A stretch of DNA of 64,000 nt from Candidatus Poribacteria bacterium (GCA_022827225.1 JAJDTJ010000129.1:124001-188000); one strand, 5' to 3'. Shown: positions 9,901 through 17,796, counted from the first letter of the stretch. Translations and numbers: made by a program. Notes: a model not told the origin generated them from the letters alone.

Positions 9901-11069
9901 ACGGCGCGTGTATCCTCAAAGCTGCCATCTTTCGCCCACCCGGGCCCCACCCTGTTTTCCCAGAGCAGTTTGCCCTCAATCGATGGAAAACGTTGATGCC
10001 AACCGTTATAGGCAACATCGACGAAGTCAATCAACCCATCTATCCACCCTGCGGAGTAGCGTAACAAGTCTGTGTCAAACACCACCGCGCCCCCCGCGAG
10101 ATCCGGGGTGAGCGGGATAACAATGCCTTTGTAAGTAAGGTTATTCGCATTCGCTGCGACAGCTGTAGAAAGGTAGGGACCATAATCCATATCCCGCCAC
10201 GGTTGTCCGGTTTTAGCACGCCAACCGGGCGGATAGCGGCGCGGGGCTTCGCTGTTGAGTCCCCAGTAGATACCGTTAACGACAAGACGACGGAAGTCGC
10301 TCACCCTGAAGTCCTCTGGGTGTCCCATTGTCGTTGTAAACACACGTCCACCACCGGAGTGCGTGTGCGTCCATGCAATTGGATTGACTGTCTCTGCGCC
10401 GCCACGTTCCCCTTCAGGGAATACAGGGCGCCCCTGCACTAAGACCTGGGCATCTTTCGGCGGGTAATCGGGGCGTACATGGTAAGTCCAGGAACGGACG
10501 TGGAACTCTGGACTCACACCTGTAAGGATAGGATGATTGCCAATGGTTGTAGCATCGGTGCTTGCCTCGTGTCCGTAATGGTAAATCCACGGTGCCCCGA
10601 GTTCGCGAGCCCCGAAATTATTCCACCATGTCGCACGCTGATCTTCCGCTTCGTAGGCAAAGGCGTGCGTCGTTGTACGGAAAGCGACGATGGGACCGCC
10701 GCGGTCAATGTACTTTTGTAACAACGCAAGTTGGGCATCAGGAAGTTGACGAAATCGTAGATACAAAACGAGGAGGTCTGCAGTCTCCAACGCATCAAGC
10801 CCATTGATGCTGTTCGCCTCGCCCCCCTGAAGTACGTCGTCTATGAGAATTGTGGTTCGGAAGCCGTAGTGGTCTGCTAATACCTGAGCCAACGCTGGCA
10901 TCGTTACTTCAGAACGGTACTCATTTTCGCCTACAACAAAGACGAGGTGTGGTTGTGCATGACCGATGGATGTAAATATACAAGGCGCGAGCAGGAGGCA
11001 TAGTAGATAAATTGAAATCTGCCTCGCCCATGGGACAGAGGCGTTGATTAGGGCACTTGAATTTGACAT
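6951..11069 (-). CDS. Large secreted protein: ThuA-like, DUF6797-like, LamG and beta-propeller domains
   Basis: A 1372-residue exported protein. A signal peptide ends at about residue 38 (LLCLLLAPCIFTSIGHA). Residues 40-271 match the ThuA-like glutamine-amidotransferase fold (VFVVGENEYRSEVTMPAL, LLVLYLRFRQLPDAQ, HPILTGVSPEFHVRSWTYH, TTTMGHPEDF). A DUF6797-type region follows to about 480 (WRDMDYGPYLSTAV). A LamG/concanavalin-like domain spans about 650-850 (LIGHWRFDEGNG, WHHVGLTWQH, DEMSLYNRALSPDEM). A PQQ/sorbosone-dehydrogenase-like propeller spans about 935-1250 (FFPDGNRAALSTWNGDVW, GFRASNGLGIGPG). Similar architectures occur in Planctomycetes and Verrucomicrobia and are thought to act on glycans outside the cytoplasm. 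I see no CXXCH haem motif. The exact substrate is unknown. Confidence 0.8.
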   Translation of the reverse strand: MSNSSALINASVPWARQISIYLLCLLLAPCIFTSIGHAQPHLVFVVGENEYRSEVTMPALAQVLADHYGFRTTILIDDVLQGGEANSINGLDALETADLLVLYLRFRQLPDAQLALLQKYIDRGGPIVAFRTTTHAFAYEAEDQRATWWNNFGARELGAPWIYHYGHEASTDATTIGNHPILTGVSPEFHVRSWTYHVRPDYPPKDAQVLVQGRPVFPEGERGGAETVNPIAWTHTHSGGGRVFTTTMGHPEDFRVSDFRRLVVNGIYWGLNSEAPRRYPPGWRAKTGQPWRDMDYGPYLSTAVAANANNLTYKGIVIPLTPDLAGGAVVFDTDLLRYSAGWIDGLIDFVDVAYNGWHQRFPSIEGKLLWENRVGPGWAKDGSFEDTRAVPFGPLPKDWARWEGLYLYGNQVVLSYTVGMRSVLETPSLESTEKGYAFVRTFHLGSSASSAIVRIATIPDAEASALHELPRGTGVALCPPGTNPGAPGSLLAASVDAPEGTQWETVKDEIRIRFPPSEQAISAKILITPTIHDTLELNVWRQFVENSPPVENLTKLIQGGPQRWSEKLTTTGHTDIQQKLRLETVKIDPGTTTMHFELDGYLPKVLSMDNLSPAPDGVGNADQYIAVLFPHSKTSESTPAQVQQSDSALIGHWRFDEGNGLNAASVTPEKSTIVLDGVQWEPGHRDNCLVFDGDAEARFEEDFALDFDTTDLTFAAWIATEDDGSIFSEALEEPEWVPNGKTFFIRNGQLAFDVGWVGVVSSGTGGAKSVTDGVWHHVGLTWQHQTGAVTLFLDGEIAAKGVLKPNDKLEDDIWRLGFTAENFPEESPRLDGKLDEMSLYNRALSPDEMQTLYQRVQEPPLIAATLVEPIEGAKWTVDADRVYLHLSTDTTASVLTWDGSEPQLSDFARLAANDGVDPSQPFAIDKIDWPAQNPWESWIRFGGFDFFPDGNRAALSTWNGDVWTVTGLNDTLDTLVWQRIATGLNQPLGLKIVGQQIYVVGRDQITRLVDLNADGETDFYENFNNDAYNSEHFHEQVMDLQTDAAGNFYYMKSARHALQAQHPHHGTLIKVSPDGEHSTVIAYGFRASNGLGIGPGPTFYGTDQEGYWMPANRLNRITAPGKFYGNRWGWYPPGEPPDSYEPPLCWIAPFVDRSPAAPIWIPNNTWGKMSDSLLSLSYGTGKVYAVLQHQTEATVQGALTELGVELPTGLMRGRFHPVSGDLYLVGLFGWSSNKQEDTGFYRARMTGAPLRTPKSFRAVSDGLMIDFYAPLAPESAQNPENWRVQSWEYRWTEYYGSPQLKRSGEEGRDIHPVQSATLSADGKTVFLKIPSLTPTMQFHVDITGNFADGIPLDCYLHGTIHTLEDGQSAVAP

Positions 11070-11161
11070 ATTTTGCCTTTCACAGATGGATCGTGGTTGC
11101 TATGAAGTCTCGTCAAGTTGAGGGTTTTTCGTTAAATGACAGTATGCTGAATTTGTTCTTA

Positions 11162-11187
11162 ATCCTGACATATCATCCTGACATATC
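11162..11187. repeat. Perfect 13-bp tandem duplication
   Basis: ATCCTGACATATC occurs twice, back to back. It lies about 100 bp upstream of the large secreted-protein gene's start, in the region where that gene's control sites would sit. Confidence 0.75.
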
Positions 11188-11289
11188 GGATGTGATCGCT
11201 CTGCGGAAAGTATAGCGGATACCGCTAAAAATATCAATAAAAAATCAGCGGTAGGTGAATTTTAAGAGAAAGTCCGTAAGTCTTCAAAA

Positions 11290-11307
11290 TGTTACACCTG
11301 TGTAACA
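11290..11307. promoter_or_regulatory. Candidate operator, TGTTACAC-CT-GTGTAACA
   Basis: A perfect inverted repeat with 8-bp arms around a CT centre, the size and shape of a dimeric regulator site. The half site GTGTAACA recurs in the same orientation as the right arm at 11411-11418. Both lie upstream of the gap promoter and between divergent genes. The binding protein cannot be named from sequence alone. Confidence 0.55.
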
Positions 11308-11552
11308 TTGGATGTAGATTGCTTATCGGTATAAACTTAGTCGTTGTAAGGGTTTAGAGGCACTTTTTCCGTTGTTTTTCGTTGCGCGAAAAAAAATAAT
11401 TTGGCGAAAAGTGTAACATTTGCCTATTTTAAAATTGTCCAAAGTTCACTATAATAATTTAGGATTACATATTTAAGTTTAGATTATATATGATAACATA
11501 TATAATTTAGAAATGCAAATTTTTATAGAAAAAAACTGGTATCACACGGCAC

Positions 11553-11581
11553 TTGCAATTTACTTCATTTTAGGGTATAAT
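11553..11581 (+). promoter_or_regulatory. Sigma-70-type promoter for the gap operon
   Basis: TTGCAA (11553-11558), a 17-bp spacer and a perfect TATAAT (11576-11581). Transcription would start near 11588, leaving a leader of about 174 nt before gap. Confidence 0.7.
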
Positions 11582-11761
11582 TAAAGAGATTTTAAATCGT
11601 GAAACTTGGATAATAGCATATCAAGGAGTATTGCTTGCAAGCCGATATTGTAAACAGTTTCGCATGTTCGTCTCTATTGGCGTTATGGCTTGTGAGTTTT
11701 TAAATGTTGCTTTAAGACCTTGTAGCGGCAAATATTCATAATAGAGGGATCTATCTATCTT

Positions 11762-12766
11762 ATGTCAACTAAAGTAGGTATAAACGGTTTTGGTCGGATT
11801 GGTCGGAACGCCTTTCGTGCGGCGTTGCAGAACCCTGGGTTAGATATAGAATTCGTGGCTATTAACGATTTGACGAACCCTGAGACACTGGCGCATCTTC
11901 TACAGTACGATTCTGTTCACGGTATTTTGTCCGATGCTATCGCTGCAACAGATAACGGTTTGGTCGTTAACGGCAAAGAGATAAAAGTCCTGGCTGAACG
12001 CGACCCGGGTAACCTACCGTGGCGTGACCTCGGTGCGGATGTGGTTATTGAATCCACCGGTTTCTTTACAGCGCGCGAAGATGCCGAGAAGCATCTCACA
12101 TCCGGTGGTGCGAAAAAAGTTGTCATCTCCGCCCCGGCGAAGGGTGAGGACATCACGATCGTTCTCGGCGTGAACGACGATACATACGATAAGTCGCAAC
12201 ACCATGTCATCTCTAACGCTTCCTGTACGACGAACTGTCTTGCCCCTGTCGCGAAGGTCTTGCACGAAACATTCGGGATTGAAAGCGGATTGATGACCAC
12301 CGTTCACGCCTATACCGGTGACCAAAGGGTTCACGACTTCCCGCATTCCGATATGCGCCGCGCCCGTGCAGCAACACTCTCGATGATTCCGACGACAACC
12401 GGTGCCGCTGTCGCTGTCGGGAAAGTGCTACCAGAATTGAACGGTAAGCTTGACGGGTTCGCAATCCGTGTGCCGACACCGAACGTCTCCGTTGTTGATC
12501 TTACTGTTGATCTCAAGGAGAAACCGGATGCCGAAGCGGTCAACGCTGCGCTGAAAACGGCAGCAGAGAACAGTTTGAAAGGGATTCTCGGTTATTCAGA
12601 GCTCGATCTCGTTTCATCGGATTTCAATGGGAACAAGCTCTCCTCCGTTCTTGACGCGCCTTTTACGAAGGTCATTGAAGATGGCTTGATTAAAGTCCTC
12701 TCATGGTATGACAACGAATGGGGTTACTCGAACCGTCTCGTTGAACTCGTCGCACAGGTTCTTTAG
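11762..12766 (+). CDS. gap: Glyceraldehyde-3-phosphate dehydrogenase
   Basis: Catalyses the NAD-dependent oxidative phosphorylation of glyceraldehyde 3-phosphate to 1,3-bisphosphoglycerate in glycolysis. At 334 residues it has full family length. The N-terminal NAD-binding motif GINGFGRIGRNAFRAAL and the active-site segment SNASCTTNCLAPV (Cys near residue 155) are intact. So are TTVHAYTGDQRVHDFPHSDMRRAR and the C-terminal SWYDNEWGYSNRLVEL. A ribosome site AGAGGG lies 13 nt before the ATG. It is the first gene of a plus-strand run with tpiA and secG. The usual partner pgk is not next to it. Confidence 0.97.
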   Translation: MSTKVGINGFGRIGRNAFRAALQNPGLDIEFVAINDLTNPETLAHLLQYDSVHGILSDAIAATDNGLVVNGKEIKVLAERDPGNLPWRDLGADVVIESTGFFTAREDAEKHLTSGGAKKVVISAPAKGEDITIVLGVNDDTYDKSQHHVISNASCTTNCLAPVAKVLHETFGIESGLMTTVHAYTGDQRVHDFPHSDMRRARAATLSMIPTTTGAAVAVGKVLPELNGKLDGFAIRVPTPNVSVVDLTVDLKEKPDAEAVNAALKTAAENSLKGILGYSELDLVSSDFNGNKLSSVLDAPFTKVIEDGLIKVLSWYDNEWGYSNRLVELVAQVL

Positions 12767-12886
12767 CACCATCCGGATCCATTGTGAGCGCGGAATTAAC
12801 CAGAAACCATCGCGAAACGCGTAGGGGCAGGGTTACCCAGACCGTACACAGCTACACAGCGATGCCCAGGAGCCCATAATTAAAAA
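12767..12886. other. gap-tpiA spacer with half CGTAGGG repeat
   Basis: A 120-nt gap where many bacteria carry pgk. No coding potential was seen. Positions 12820-12838 read CGTAGGGGCAGGGTTACCC, one arm of the CGTAGGG repeat family. Confidence 0.6.
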
Positions 12887-13639
12887 ATGCGAACACCTAT
12901 TATTGCAGGCAATTGGAAACTGAACAAAACGATTTCGGAAGCGGTGGCACTCACAACGGCGTTAAAAGCGTCGGTTGCCGATGTTGCCGACGTTGAGATT
13001 GTTGTTGCACCCGCGTTCACGGCACTCGCTGCGGTAAACGCGACGATAGCAGGTAGCAACATCCGACTCTCCGCACAGGATGTCTATTCGGAGGACAGTG
13101 GTGCTTTTACCGGTGAAGTCTCCGCACCGATGCTCAAAGATGTCGGTTGCGATTACGTTATCATCGGGCATTCGGAACGGCGGCAATACTTCGGTGAGAC
13201 GAATGAGAGTGTCAATCAGAAAGTAAAGGCTGCGTTAGCACACGACCTAAAACCGATCATCTGTGTCGGTGAGCAGCTCGAAGAACGAGAAACTGGACAG
13301 ACGGAAACTGTCATTGACGATCATGTTACCGGCGGTATTGCTGGTTTATCCGATGCTGAGTTATTGTCTTGTGTCATCGCCTATGAGCCGGTCTGGGCAA
13401 TCGGTACAGGGAAGACCGCTACACCTGCACAAGCGCAAGAGGTTCACAGTTTCATTCGTGGGCTGTTAAGAAAAACACACTCGGCGGAAGTCGCTGTGCA
13501 GCTGCGCATTCAATACGGCGGGAGCGTTAAACCGGAGAACGCTTCCGAACTGATGGCGCAGCCGGATGTAGATGGCGCGCTCGTTGGTGGTGCGAGTCTT
13601 GAAGCGGAATCGTTCGCACAAATCGTGAAGTTTGTATAG
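12887..13639 (+). CDS. tpiA: Triosephosphate isomerase
   Basis: Interconverts dihydroxyacetone phosphate and glyceraldehyde 3-phosphate. The 250-residue TIM barrel is complete. AGNWKLNKT near the N terminus carries the substrate-binding Asn and Lys. YVIIGHSERRQYFGE carries the catalytic His, AYEPVWAIGTGKTATPAQAQ carries the catalytic Glu and the flexible loop, and IQYGGSVKPENA binds the phosphate. The gene sits 120 nt after gap and before secG, in the same direction. Co-transcription is likely but not shown. Confidence 0.97.
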   Translation: MRTPIIAGNWKLNKTISEAVALTTALKASVADVADVEIVVAPAFTALAAVNATIAGSNIRLSAQDVYSEDSGAFTGEVSAPMLKDVGCDYVIIGHSERRQYFGETNESVNQKVKAALAHDLKPIICVGEQLEERETGQTETVIDDHVTGGIAGLSDAELLSCVIAYEPVWAIGTGKTATPAQAQEVHSFIRGLLRKTHSAEVAVQLRIQYGGSVKPENASELMAQPDVDGALVGGASLEAESFAQIVKFV

Positions 13640-13644
13640 CAAGT

Positions 13645-13735
13645 TAATAGTTATCAGTTGTCAGTGCGGGCTGCGCCCTTTCGGTTATCAGTTACAAGAG
13701 TTTTCTTAACCGATAACCGATAACCGATAACTGAT
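13645..13735. repeat. GTTATCAGTT / CCGATAACCGATAAC inverted spacer repeat
   Basis: The tpiA-secG spacer holds GTTATCAGTTGTCAGT, a short GGGCTGCGCCC hairpin, GGTTATCAGTTACAAGAG, then three AACCGATAACCGATAAC-type units in the opposite sense ending AACTGATGG. The opposed arms could pair into a long hairpin. Related blocks occur in at least six other spacers. Confidence 0.7.
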
Positions 13736-13774
13736 GGACGCCGAAATTTGACCAATAGGAGGGAGTATTAAATA

Positions 13775-14197
13775 ATGGAAATTATCATGGGATTTGTATT
13801 ATTCCTTTTTGTACCTGTCTGCGTCGTTCTGACGCTGATTATTCTGTTACAGGACAGTAAAGGGGAAGGACTTTCATCCAGCGCATTTGGGGGTGCGGAG
13901 ATGCAATCTGTGCTCGGAGGCCGCGGTGCTGCGACCTTCCTGAGTAAACTGACGACATGGCTTGCCATTGCGTTCATGGTCATTTCGCTTGTCCTGATGC
14001 GGTTCTACGGTGAAGGTGACGGCACCGGTGCACTCACGCCGATTGAGCAAGAGACGACACAAGAGAGCACAGCCGAACCTGCTGACACTACAAATGAAGG
14101 AACTGTTGAACCCTCAACGGATACGGACGGCGAGAGCGATCCGCAAGACGCATCAAAGACAGAAATTGACGGCGGGGCCACAGACAGCACCGAATAG
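13775..14197 (+). CDS. secG: Preprotein translocase subunit SecG
   Basis: A small membrane partner of SecYE in protein export. Its 140 residues have two transmembrane helices (about 4-24 and 60-78) flanking the conserved cytoplasmic loop LLQDSKGEGLSSSAFGG...VLGGRGAATFLSKLTTW, which is diagnostic. The tail after residue 85 is long, acidic and rich in Thr, Glu and Ser, a common but variable SecG feature. A strong ribosome site AGGAGGG lies upstream of the ATG. The tpiA-secG order is conserved in many bacteria. Confidence 0.93.
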   Translation: MEIIMGFVLFLFVPVCVVLTLIILLQDSKGEGLSSSAFGGAEMQSVLGGRGAATFLSKLTTWLAIAFMVISLVLMRFYGEGDGTGALTPIEQETTQESTAEPADTTNEGTVEPSTDTDGESDPQDASKTEIDGGATDSTE

Positions 14198-14253
14198 CCT
14201 CACTCACATCTGGACGCACGCAGGAGATCGTTCCTCTAAGAAAGGGTCCTGAT

Positions 14254-14670
14254 ATGTCGGACGCGCCTACAACGCTTTCATGGAGCGTACACCCACTCGT
14301 TGAAAACTGGCGCAAATCTGTGCTGTTAGGGCTTTTTCTGGTGTTTCTCTTGCTTGTCATCTATCTGGGGTTCCAGTTAATTTATGTTACTGTCTTGTCC
14401 GCTATTTTTTTAATCGGGTCGCTCTACAAATATTTTCTGCCGTTTCACCATCAGTTTGAAGCGGATAGACTTGTTATCACGAGTTGCTGTTATAAAATGG
14501 AGCGTCCTTGGGAAACGTTTCGCAGTTTTTACGTTGACGCGAACGGAGTGCTTCTCAGTCCGTTCGCCCATCCGACACGCCTCGAAAACTTCCGCGGTGT
14601 TTACGTCCGCTTCGGCAAACACTCCCCTGAAGAAATCGTTAACTTCATTACCAGCAAAATCAAAGACTAA
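14254..14670 (+). CDS. Small membrane protein of unknown function
   Basis: A 138-residue protein I do not recognise. Two adjacent hydrophobic helices (about residues 23-45 and 46-62) are followed by a soluble part rich in beta strands (FEADRLVITSCCYKMERPWE, GVLLSPFAHPTRLENFRGVY). Its shape resembles the small bacterial PH-like membrane proteins, but that is only an impression. The ribosome site is GAAAGGG before ATG 14254. The stop codon is followed after 3 nt by the TTG of the methylase remnant, so the two are probably translated together. Confidence 0.65.
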   Translation: MSDAPTTLSWSVHPLVENWRKSVLLGLFLVFLLLVIYLGFQLIYVTVLSAIFLIGSLYKYFLPFHHQFEADRLVITSCCYKMERPWETFRSFYVDANGVLLSPFAHPTRLENFRGVYVRFGKHSPEEIVNFITSKIKD

Positions 14671-14673
14671 AGC

Positions 14674-15189
14674 TTGAATAACGCTAAAGTACCGAAAAGT
14701 CCATTGCGCTATCCGGGTGGTAAATCAAGGGCACTGAAACAAATTCTGCCGCATGTTCCACTAAATATATCAGAATTTCGGGAGCCTTTCGTTGGCGGTG
14801 GTTCTGTCTTTTTTGCAAGCCGAGGTCTCTTTCAAGATCGCATCAAATCCTATTGGATCAACGACCTCAACTACGATTTGTACTGTTTCTGGAAAGAGGT
14901 CCGAGACAACGCTTCAGATTTGGTTGCGACATTAAGGGAAATACACACAACTACTACTGATGGACGCGCACTGTTTGAGGCGTTGACACAGGCGAAAGAT
15001 CACGTGCAATTCGCTGAAAATATGCGGAAGTGTCAACACAAATGGTTAATTACCTACGACGACTCACCTGTTATTAGGGAGCTTTTCGCATTCGCCACAA
15101 TTCAGGAGTGGACATTGCAATACGGGATGAACAATTATAAGAAAACGAGTGCTGCAAAAGGGAACGAATTATTTATCAAAAATTACTGA
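14674..15189 (+). pseudogene. D12-class DNA adenine methylase with internal deletion
   Basis: N6-adenine DNA methyltransferases of the D12 (Dam-like) class are normally about 260-300 residues long; this frame has 171. The N-terminal part is normal (PLRYPGGKSRALKQILPH, FREPFVGGGSVFF, WINDLNYDLY), and so is the C-terminal part (FAENMRKCQHKWLITYDDSP, QYGMNNYKKTSAAKGNELF). The central region, which should hold the catalytic DPPY motif, is absent. The reading frame passes straight from LFEALTQ to KDHVQFAENM near residue 107 (about 14990). The join is in frame with no stop. The protein should be inactive unless the assembly has dropped sequence. It starts with TTG, 3 nt after the previous stop. Confidence 0.8.
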
Positions 15190-15213
15190 AATTTTGCGAG
15201 TCTGGAGGATTAA

Positions 15214-16485
15214 ATGAACGCAAACAACACACAAACAATTGCAACCCCAGAACAGTTGAAATCCGCCGTTTGGGATGCGGTTGAGAACCAAATCGTTACG
15301 GATATTCACACGCACCTCTTTAGTCCACCGTTCGGTGATTTGCTACTGTGGGGTATAGACGAGTTGCTGACGTATCACTATCTCATCGCTGAAGTCTTCC
15401 GCAAATCGGAGGTTTCGTACGAGCAATTTTGGGCGATGACGAAGACGGAACAGGCAGACCTCATCTGGCAGACGCTTTTCATTGAAAATTCACCGGTGAG
15501 TGAGGCGTGCCGCGGGGTTGTGACGACATTAGATGCATTAGGTTTGGATGTCAGGTCACGCAACCTGCAAGACTATCGGCAATACTTTGCGGAGACGACT
15601 GTCGAAGCCTTTATTGATACCGTCTTTGAACAGGCGAAGGTCTCTAAAGTGGTGATGACGAATGACCCATTTGATCCGGCAGAGGCACCGGTATGGGCAT
15701 CCGGGGACACTGGAGACGCTCGTTTTGAAGCGGCATTGCGGATGGATGTTCTCATTAATACCTATCAGGAAACTGGTTATGAACACCTCCGGGGTCTCGG
15801 GTACGATGTTGATCCGAACCTGTTGACAGAGAAGAGTTACAAAGAGGTCCGTCGGTTTTTGGAGACGTGGATTCAGCGGATGAACCCGAAGTATATGGCG
15901 GTCTCTCTCCCACCGGATTTCGAGTATCCTCACGATGGTATCCTTGGGCGGTTGTTTGATAACTGTATACTGCCAATTTCTCGTGAATTTAATGTTCCGT
16001 TCGCTTTGATGATCGGTGTGAAACGCGCCGTTAACCCGCAGCTCCAGATGGCGGGTGACGGAACCGGAAAAGCGGATTTGACGAGTTTAGAGACATTGCT
16101 CCGTGAAAATCCGGACAATAAGTTTCTCGTTACCCTACTGTCACGCGAAAACCAGCACGAGTTGTGTGTCATCGGACGGAAGTTTAAGAATCTGATGATC
16201 TTTGGGTGTTGGTGGTTTATGAATAATCCGAGTATTATTGAGGAGATTACACGCGAACGGATTGAGTTACTCGGTCTGAGCGTCATTCCGCAGCATTCCG
16301 ATGCCCGTATCTTGGATCAACTTCTCTACAAGTGGAAACATTCCCGTCAGGTTATCGCTGATGTTCTGGTGGAAAAATACCAGACTTTGCTTGATGTCGG
16401 GTGGACAATTACCGCGTCAGAAATCGAACGAGATGTCAACAACCTATTCGGTGGTAATTTCGATCGGTTTTTGAACGGAAGTTAA
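15214..16485 (+). CDS. Glucuronate isomerase-like amidohydrolase-fold protein
   Basis: A 423-residue protein resembling the uronate isomerase (UxaC) branch of the amidohydrolase superfamily, which turns glucuronate or galacturonate into the ketose form. The N-terminal metal motif is TDIHTHLFSPPFGDLLLWG (HxH near residue 33). Further family features are ELLTYHYLIAEVF, SKVVMTNDPFDP, MIGVKRAVNPQLQMAGDG near residue 275 and FGCWWFMNNPSIIEE near residue 330. It is shorter and more divergent than E. coli UxaC, so a different substrate is possible. It has an upstream GGAGG-like site (CTGGAGGATTAA before ATG). Its end lies 12 nt from the convergent MazG gene. Confidence 0.75.
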   Translation: MNANNTQTIATPEQLKSAVWDAVENQIVTDIHTHLFSPPFGDLLLWGIDELLTYHYLIAEVFRKSEVSYEQFWAMTKTEQADLIWQTLFIENSPVSEACRGVVTTLDALGLDVRSRNLQDYRQYFAETTVEAFIDTVFEQAKVSKVVMTNDPFDPAEAPVWASGDTGDARFEAALRMDVLINTYQETGYEHLRGLGYDVDPNLLTEKSYKEVRRFLETWIQRMNPKYMAVSLPPDFEYPHDGILGRLFDNCILPISREFNVPFALMIGVKRAVNPQLQMAGDGTGKADLTSLETLLRENPDNKFLVTLLSRENQHELCVIGRKFKNLMIFGCWWFMNNPSIIEEITRERIELLGLSVIPQHSDARILDQLLYKWKHSRQVIADVLVEKYQTLLDVGWTITASEIERDVNNLFGGNFDRFLNGS

Positions 16486-16497
16486 GTCTGCTGTGTT

Positions 16498-16782
16498 CTA
16501 ACAGACGCAAGGCGTTGCTTCACATTTAGGACACCCTTGTGCATAGATTTGTGCAGCATCTTCTAAGGAAATACCGAGCAAACTCGCTAATGTAACGAGC
16601 CATGCGAAGACATCGGCGAATTCTTCGCGCAGTCGTTCCATATCCTGTGGTTGTTTGCGGATCTCTTTTGCCAACTCGCCGACCTCCTCAACGAACCACG
16701 TGAAGGTAAGCGGCACGCCTCGTTCTGCATCCCGCTTATAATAAATCGCTTCGATTTGCTTCTGAAACGCCTCAATTGTCAT
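16498..16782 (-). CDS. MazG-like nucleotide pyrophosphohydrolase
   Basis: A 94-residue protein of the all-alpha NTP pyrophosphohydrolase type, which removes pyrophosphate from (d)NTPs. The metal-binding signature is present: WFVEEVGELAKEIRKQ followed by LREEFADVFAWLVTLAS (EExxE and ExxD pattern). The C terminus CPKCEATPCVC is a cluster of four cysteines, not part of the core fold and possibly a metal site. The frame is open upstream to 16881, but ATG 16782 has a good AAGGAAAAG site and matches the family start (MTIEAFQKQIEA). It lies 120 nt downstream of the transglutaminase gene on the same strand. Confidence 0.8.
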   Translation of the reverse strand: MTIEAFQKQIEAIYYKRDAERGVPLTFTWFVEEVGELAKEIRKQPQDMERLREEFADVFAWLVTLASLLGISLEDAAQIYAQGCPKCEATPCVC

Positions 16783-16902
16783 TTTTCTACTTTTCCTTAT
16801 GGTGGGGTAACGTGAGTATAATTTTTTGTATAAAGCAATACTTAATTGGCGAAGGCATTCATCCTGCCCATTTATAGACATAGCCCTCCTATGGACTGAT
16901 AG

Positions 16903-17793
16903 TTACGCTTCCGCCTCGCGTTTGCAATCTACCGAGACAGATAATTTATGGGGGTTTCCGCTCCCGAAGACGACACCTTTCAAGGGTGTTACATCCGAGT
17001 AGTCTCTACCCCATGCGATCGTGATGTGCTGATCGGTGGGCATCTGGTTATTCGTCGGATCGAAATCCACCCATCCGAGTTGCGGGAGATAGACAGAGAA
17101 CCATGCATGCGATGCGTCAGCACCCGATAACGGTTCTGTATCAGGTGGTGGCTCTGTCTCAATATACCCACTAACGTAACGGACAGCGAATCCTAAGGCG
17201 CGTAGGCATCCGATACCGAGGTGTGCAAAATCTTGGCAGACCCCGCGGCGGTGTTTTAGCACATCCGTAAGGGGTGTCGCTATTGTCGTGAAACCTGGAT
17301 CGTAGGTGAAATCGTTGTAAAAACGGGTGCTTAAATCTTCAAGGGCATCCATGAGGGGTCGTCCGTCAGTAAAAGATTTTTCAGCATAAGCGTGGAGTTC
17401 GGGCAGCCTCGGAATCATGGGTGAATTGAGAGTGTACTGCCGTATCTCCAAAGTTTCCGCGTCCGAATCTGTATGCAGCTGCTGGCGCACGGTTTCCCAA
17501 GCCAAATATTCACCGAAACCTAACGTCTGTTGTCTGCCTTCAACCGCCACACGACTCGTGACCGTAACGGCGAGTTGATTGTGCGGCTGCTGGATAGTGA
17601 AATAGTAGACAGTGTTTCCGAAAAAGTCCTCGCGCTCCCGACATTCCCACGGTTCAGGTTCAACAACAAATTCGCTGTCGTTGCAACGTTGGTATGCAAA
17701 GGTACGTGGGGTCAAGCGTGCTTCGTTATAGCAAAGGTTCACCGGCTGCATGTAACTGTATTCGGTCTTATGGATAATTTTATAATAACGCAT
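16903..17793 (-). CDS. Transglutaminase-like cysteine peptidase-fold protein
   Basis: A 296-residue protein with an N-terminal bacterial transglutaminase-like beta domain (KIIHKTEYSYMQPVNLCYNE) and a transglutaminase core. The catalytic triad is visible: Cys in HRRGVCQDFAHLGIGCLRAL, His in DASHAWFSVYLPQLGWV and Asp in DFDPTNNQMP. The family can act as a peptidase, amidase or cross-linking enzyme; here no substrate is known. It is the last gene of the cluster with the ATP-grasp and alpha-E genes. Such genes co-occur in many bacteria, and peptide or amide bond metabolism has been predicted for them. It lies 189 nt downstream of the ATP-grasp/alpha-E fusion, across a repeat-rich spacer. Confidence 0.85.
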   Translation of the reverse strand: MRYYKIIHKTEYSYMQPVNLCYNEARLTPRTFAYQRCNDSEFVVEPEPWECREREDFFGNTVYYFTIQQPHNQLAVTVTSRVAVEGRQQTLGFGEYLAWETVRQQLHTDSDAETLEIRQYTLNSPMIPRLPELHAYAEKSFTDGRPLMDALEDLSTRFYNDFTYDPGFTTIATPLTDVLKHRRGVCQDFAHLGIGCLRALGFAVRYVSGYIETEPPPDTEPLSGADASHAWFSVYLPQLGWVDFDPTNNQMPTDQHITIAWGRDYSDVTPLKGVVFGSGNPHKLSVSVDCKREAEA

Positions 17794-17796
17794 TGT

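Larger units (their letters stand above)
11070..11761. other. 690-bp divergent intergenic region
   Basis: An AT-rich, non-coding stretch between the large secreted-protein gene (minus) and gap (plus). It holds a perfect 13-bp tandem duplication (11162-11187), a small palindrome TAGCGG-ATA-CCGCTA (11213-11227), an 18-bp palindrome (11290-11307) with a further half site GTGTAACA at 11411-11418, and a strong promoter at 11553-11581. The transcript leader of gap would be about 174 nt long. I see no convincing RNA gene. Confidence 0.6.

Noticed and set aside
11631..11741. A 36-residue TTG-start frame in the gap leader, after AAGGAG
   Set aside because: The spacing from AAGGAG to TTG is only 2 nt, and the peptide is not regulatory-like (no run of one amino acid), so a leader peptide is not supported.
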